Below, piece after piece: positions 44,664-45,625 of a DNA stretch of 45,625 nt (positions are counted from its first letter, which is position 1; each line of letters begins with the position of its first letter). Source of the stretch: Niveispirillum sp. Lineage in GTDB: Bacteria > Pseudomonadota > Alphaproteobacteria > Azospirillales > Azospirillaceae. Location: positions 1 through 45,625 of the forward strand of contig NZ_JAGOGJ010000047.1 of assembly GCF_017996735.1 (NCBI RefSeq), written 5' to 3'. A program made the translations under genes and the position numbers. Under the pieces are notes generated by a model, which worked only from the letters and a program-made list of their open reading frames with translations, did not search any database and was not told where the DNA came from.

Positions 44664-45065
44664 CGTCGGATATCCTTGCAACGACGGGTTGGTGACATAT
44701 GGCGGCCACCCTATCGGCAAAGCGATCATGGCGAAAGTGAGGTTGCTCACAGTTCGCGGTGATCTCCCCAGGACCTGTGGATAAGCTTGTGGTCAACCGG
44801 CCCGCAACGTTGCGCGACCCTTGCATCCCCGCACGCTTTGCCGTTTTGCCTAAAATTTAGGCAGAACAGGTCATAAATGGAGTGAAGGGCGCGCGCCAAT
44901 CACATCGGCATTCGGAAATCGGTGCCCAGAAGCCGTTACCATTGCTGGATTTCTTGCTTGAAAAACTAAGAAATACTGCAATTTTGCTATTGATGTAAAA
45001 GAAATGGGTAATATCGCTGTCAAGCGATATTACCCATAGGCATATTGAATTTTACGCGTCAGGGC
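44664..45065. promoter_or_regulatory. Intergenic region with DnaA box, palindromes and AT-rich block
   Basis: A 402-bp non-coding stretch. It holds a perfect DnaA box on the minus strand (TGTGGATAA, 44777-44785), the palindrome CGCAACGTTGCG (44803-44814), the palindrome TGCCTAAAATTTAGGCA (44847-44863), an AT-rich block of about 130 bp (44930-45060) and the hairpin at 45004-45037. I recognise no gene in it. Confidence 0.6.
45004..45037 (-). terminator. Terminator of the chemoreceptor gene
   Basis: A perfect 14-bp stem, ATGGGTAATATCGC (45004-45017) and GCGATATTACCCAT (45024-45037), with a 6-nt loop. Read on the minus strand it is followed by TTTCTTTTAC. It lies 29 bp after the chemoreceptor stop, so it is its probable terminator. 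Confidence 0.8.
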
Positions 45066-45625
45066 TTACGCGGCGCGAATATCGTCGAGGAATTTTTCGA
45101 CGCGTGCGCGCAGATGTTCGGATTGCTGGGCCAGTTCCTTGGCGGCGCCCAGGACCTGGGTGGCGGATGCACCGGTCTGGGCGGCGGCTTCTGTCACCTG
45201 GGCGACGTTGGCGGAAACCTCCTGCGTGCCGGTGGCGGCCTGGGTGACGTTCCGGCTGATCTCGGAAGTGGAGGCTCCTTGTTGTTCCATGGCGGCGGCG
45301 ATGGAGGCGCCGATTTCGGAGACGGACTGGATGGTGGTGCCGATGGAACGGATGGCGGTGACGGAACTGTCGGTCGCCTGCTGGACGGAAGAGACCTGGG
45401 CGGCGATCTCCTCCGTGGCTTTGGCCGTCTGGTTGGCCAGTGCCTTGACCTCCGACGCGACGACGGCGAAGCCCTTGCCGGCCTCTCCGGCGCGGGCGGC
45501 CTCGATCGTGGCATTCAGCGCCAGCAGGTTGGTCTGCCCGGCAATATCCTGGATCAACTGGACGACGGCACCAATTTTGCCGGCGGCTTCGGCCAGGCCG
45601 GCCACGGTATTGTTGGTCTGGCGGA
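45066..45625 (-). CDS. Methyl-accepting chemotaxis protein, C-terminal part
   Basis: The gene runs off the right edge; about 186 C-terminal codons are visible. The conserved signalling hairpin tip is LALNATIEAARAGEAGKGFAVVASEVKALA, followed by the long helix with heptad repeats. The rest (residues not seen) should carry a membrane or PAS sensor part, so the stimulus is unknown. The end is a short basic-acidic tail (FLDDIRAA) without the pentapeptide NWETF that tethers CheR in enteric receptors. Confidence 0.93.
   Translation of the reverse strand, partial: RQTNNTVAGLAEAAGKIGAVVQLIQDIAGQTNLLALNATIEAARAGEAGKGFAVVASEVKALANQTAKATEEIAAQVSSVQQATDSSVTAIRSIGTTIQSVSEIGASIAAAMEQQGASTSEISRNVTQAATGTQEVSANVAQVTEAAAQTGASATQVLGAAKELAQQSEHLRARVEKFLDDIRAA

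Noticed and set aside
44664..45065. Replication origin
   Set aside because: Only one perfect DnaA box and no flanking replication genes; the AT-rich block alone is not enough.

Overview
The window is high-GC chromosomal DNA from an alphaproteobacterium, probably Rhodospirillales (an Azospirillaceae-type genome is my best guess; this is inference). The reasons are the orders dapF-mtaB-ftsY, coiled-coil gene-zapA-6S RNA-fau-ymdB-type gene, divergent tpiA / ppiD-trpE, pyrG-kdsA-eno and comEC / gltX-gltA, together with a C4-type 5-aminolevulinate synthase. Coding density is high. I see no prophage, insertion sequence, CRISPR array, rRNA or tRNA gene.

Layout. 1-2248 (minus): ftsY (cut by the edge), mtaB and dapF, with overlapping or nearly overlapping ends. 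2330-4176: a LysR regulator divergent from a short-chain dehydrogenase. 4290-8966: an RsmC-type rRNA methyltransferase, a GtrA-type membrane protein and an atypical bifunctional penicillin-binding protein. 9034-9755: a Phd-type antitoxin and a PIN-domain toxin that has lost its first catalytic aspartate. 9788-11020: nrdB with a perfect DnaA box upstream, then a small zinc-finger-like DUF2256 protein. 11064-13182: an exported bactofilin-like protein divergent from fabI, around a 27-nt palindrome. 13263-14624: yebC and ruvC. 14755-19502: transketolase, a small coiled-coil protein, zapA, 6S RNA, a run of palindromes, fau and a YmdB-type phosphodiesterase. 19511-23899 (minus): ppiD, trpE and an unusual formyltransferase fusion. 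24176-30315 (plus): tpiA, secG, pyrG, kdsA, a PlsC-like acyltransferase and eno. 30361-34400 (minus): hemA, an HPt/pseudo-receiver protein, an ExoD-type protein and hemB. 34700-37435 (minus): two dehydrogenases and an APH-like phosphotransferase behind a PsrA-like palindrome. 37560-38542: acylphosphatase and a GNAT acetyltransferase. 38546-43964: a small membrane ORF, gltA, gltX and divergent comEC. 43974-45625: a glutathione S-transferase, an AT-rich segment and the end of a chemoreceptor.

Most genes are core metabolism and information processing: lysine/cell-wall and tryptophan synthesis, glycolysis, the TCA entry step, CTP and dNTP supply, haem synthesis, Kdo synthesis, tRNA charging and modification, secretion and protein folding. 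I do not see a clear new multi-gene system. The features least explained by housekeeping are the formyltransferase fused to a second domain and coupled to trpE, the HPt protein fused to a receiver without its phosphoacceptor, the exported bactofilin-like protein, the palindrome run after 6S RNA, the PIN toxin with Asp replaced by Gly, and the palindrome-rich AT-rich segment before the chemoreceptor.
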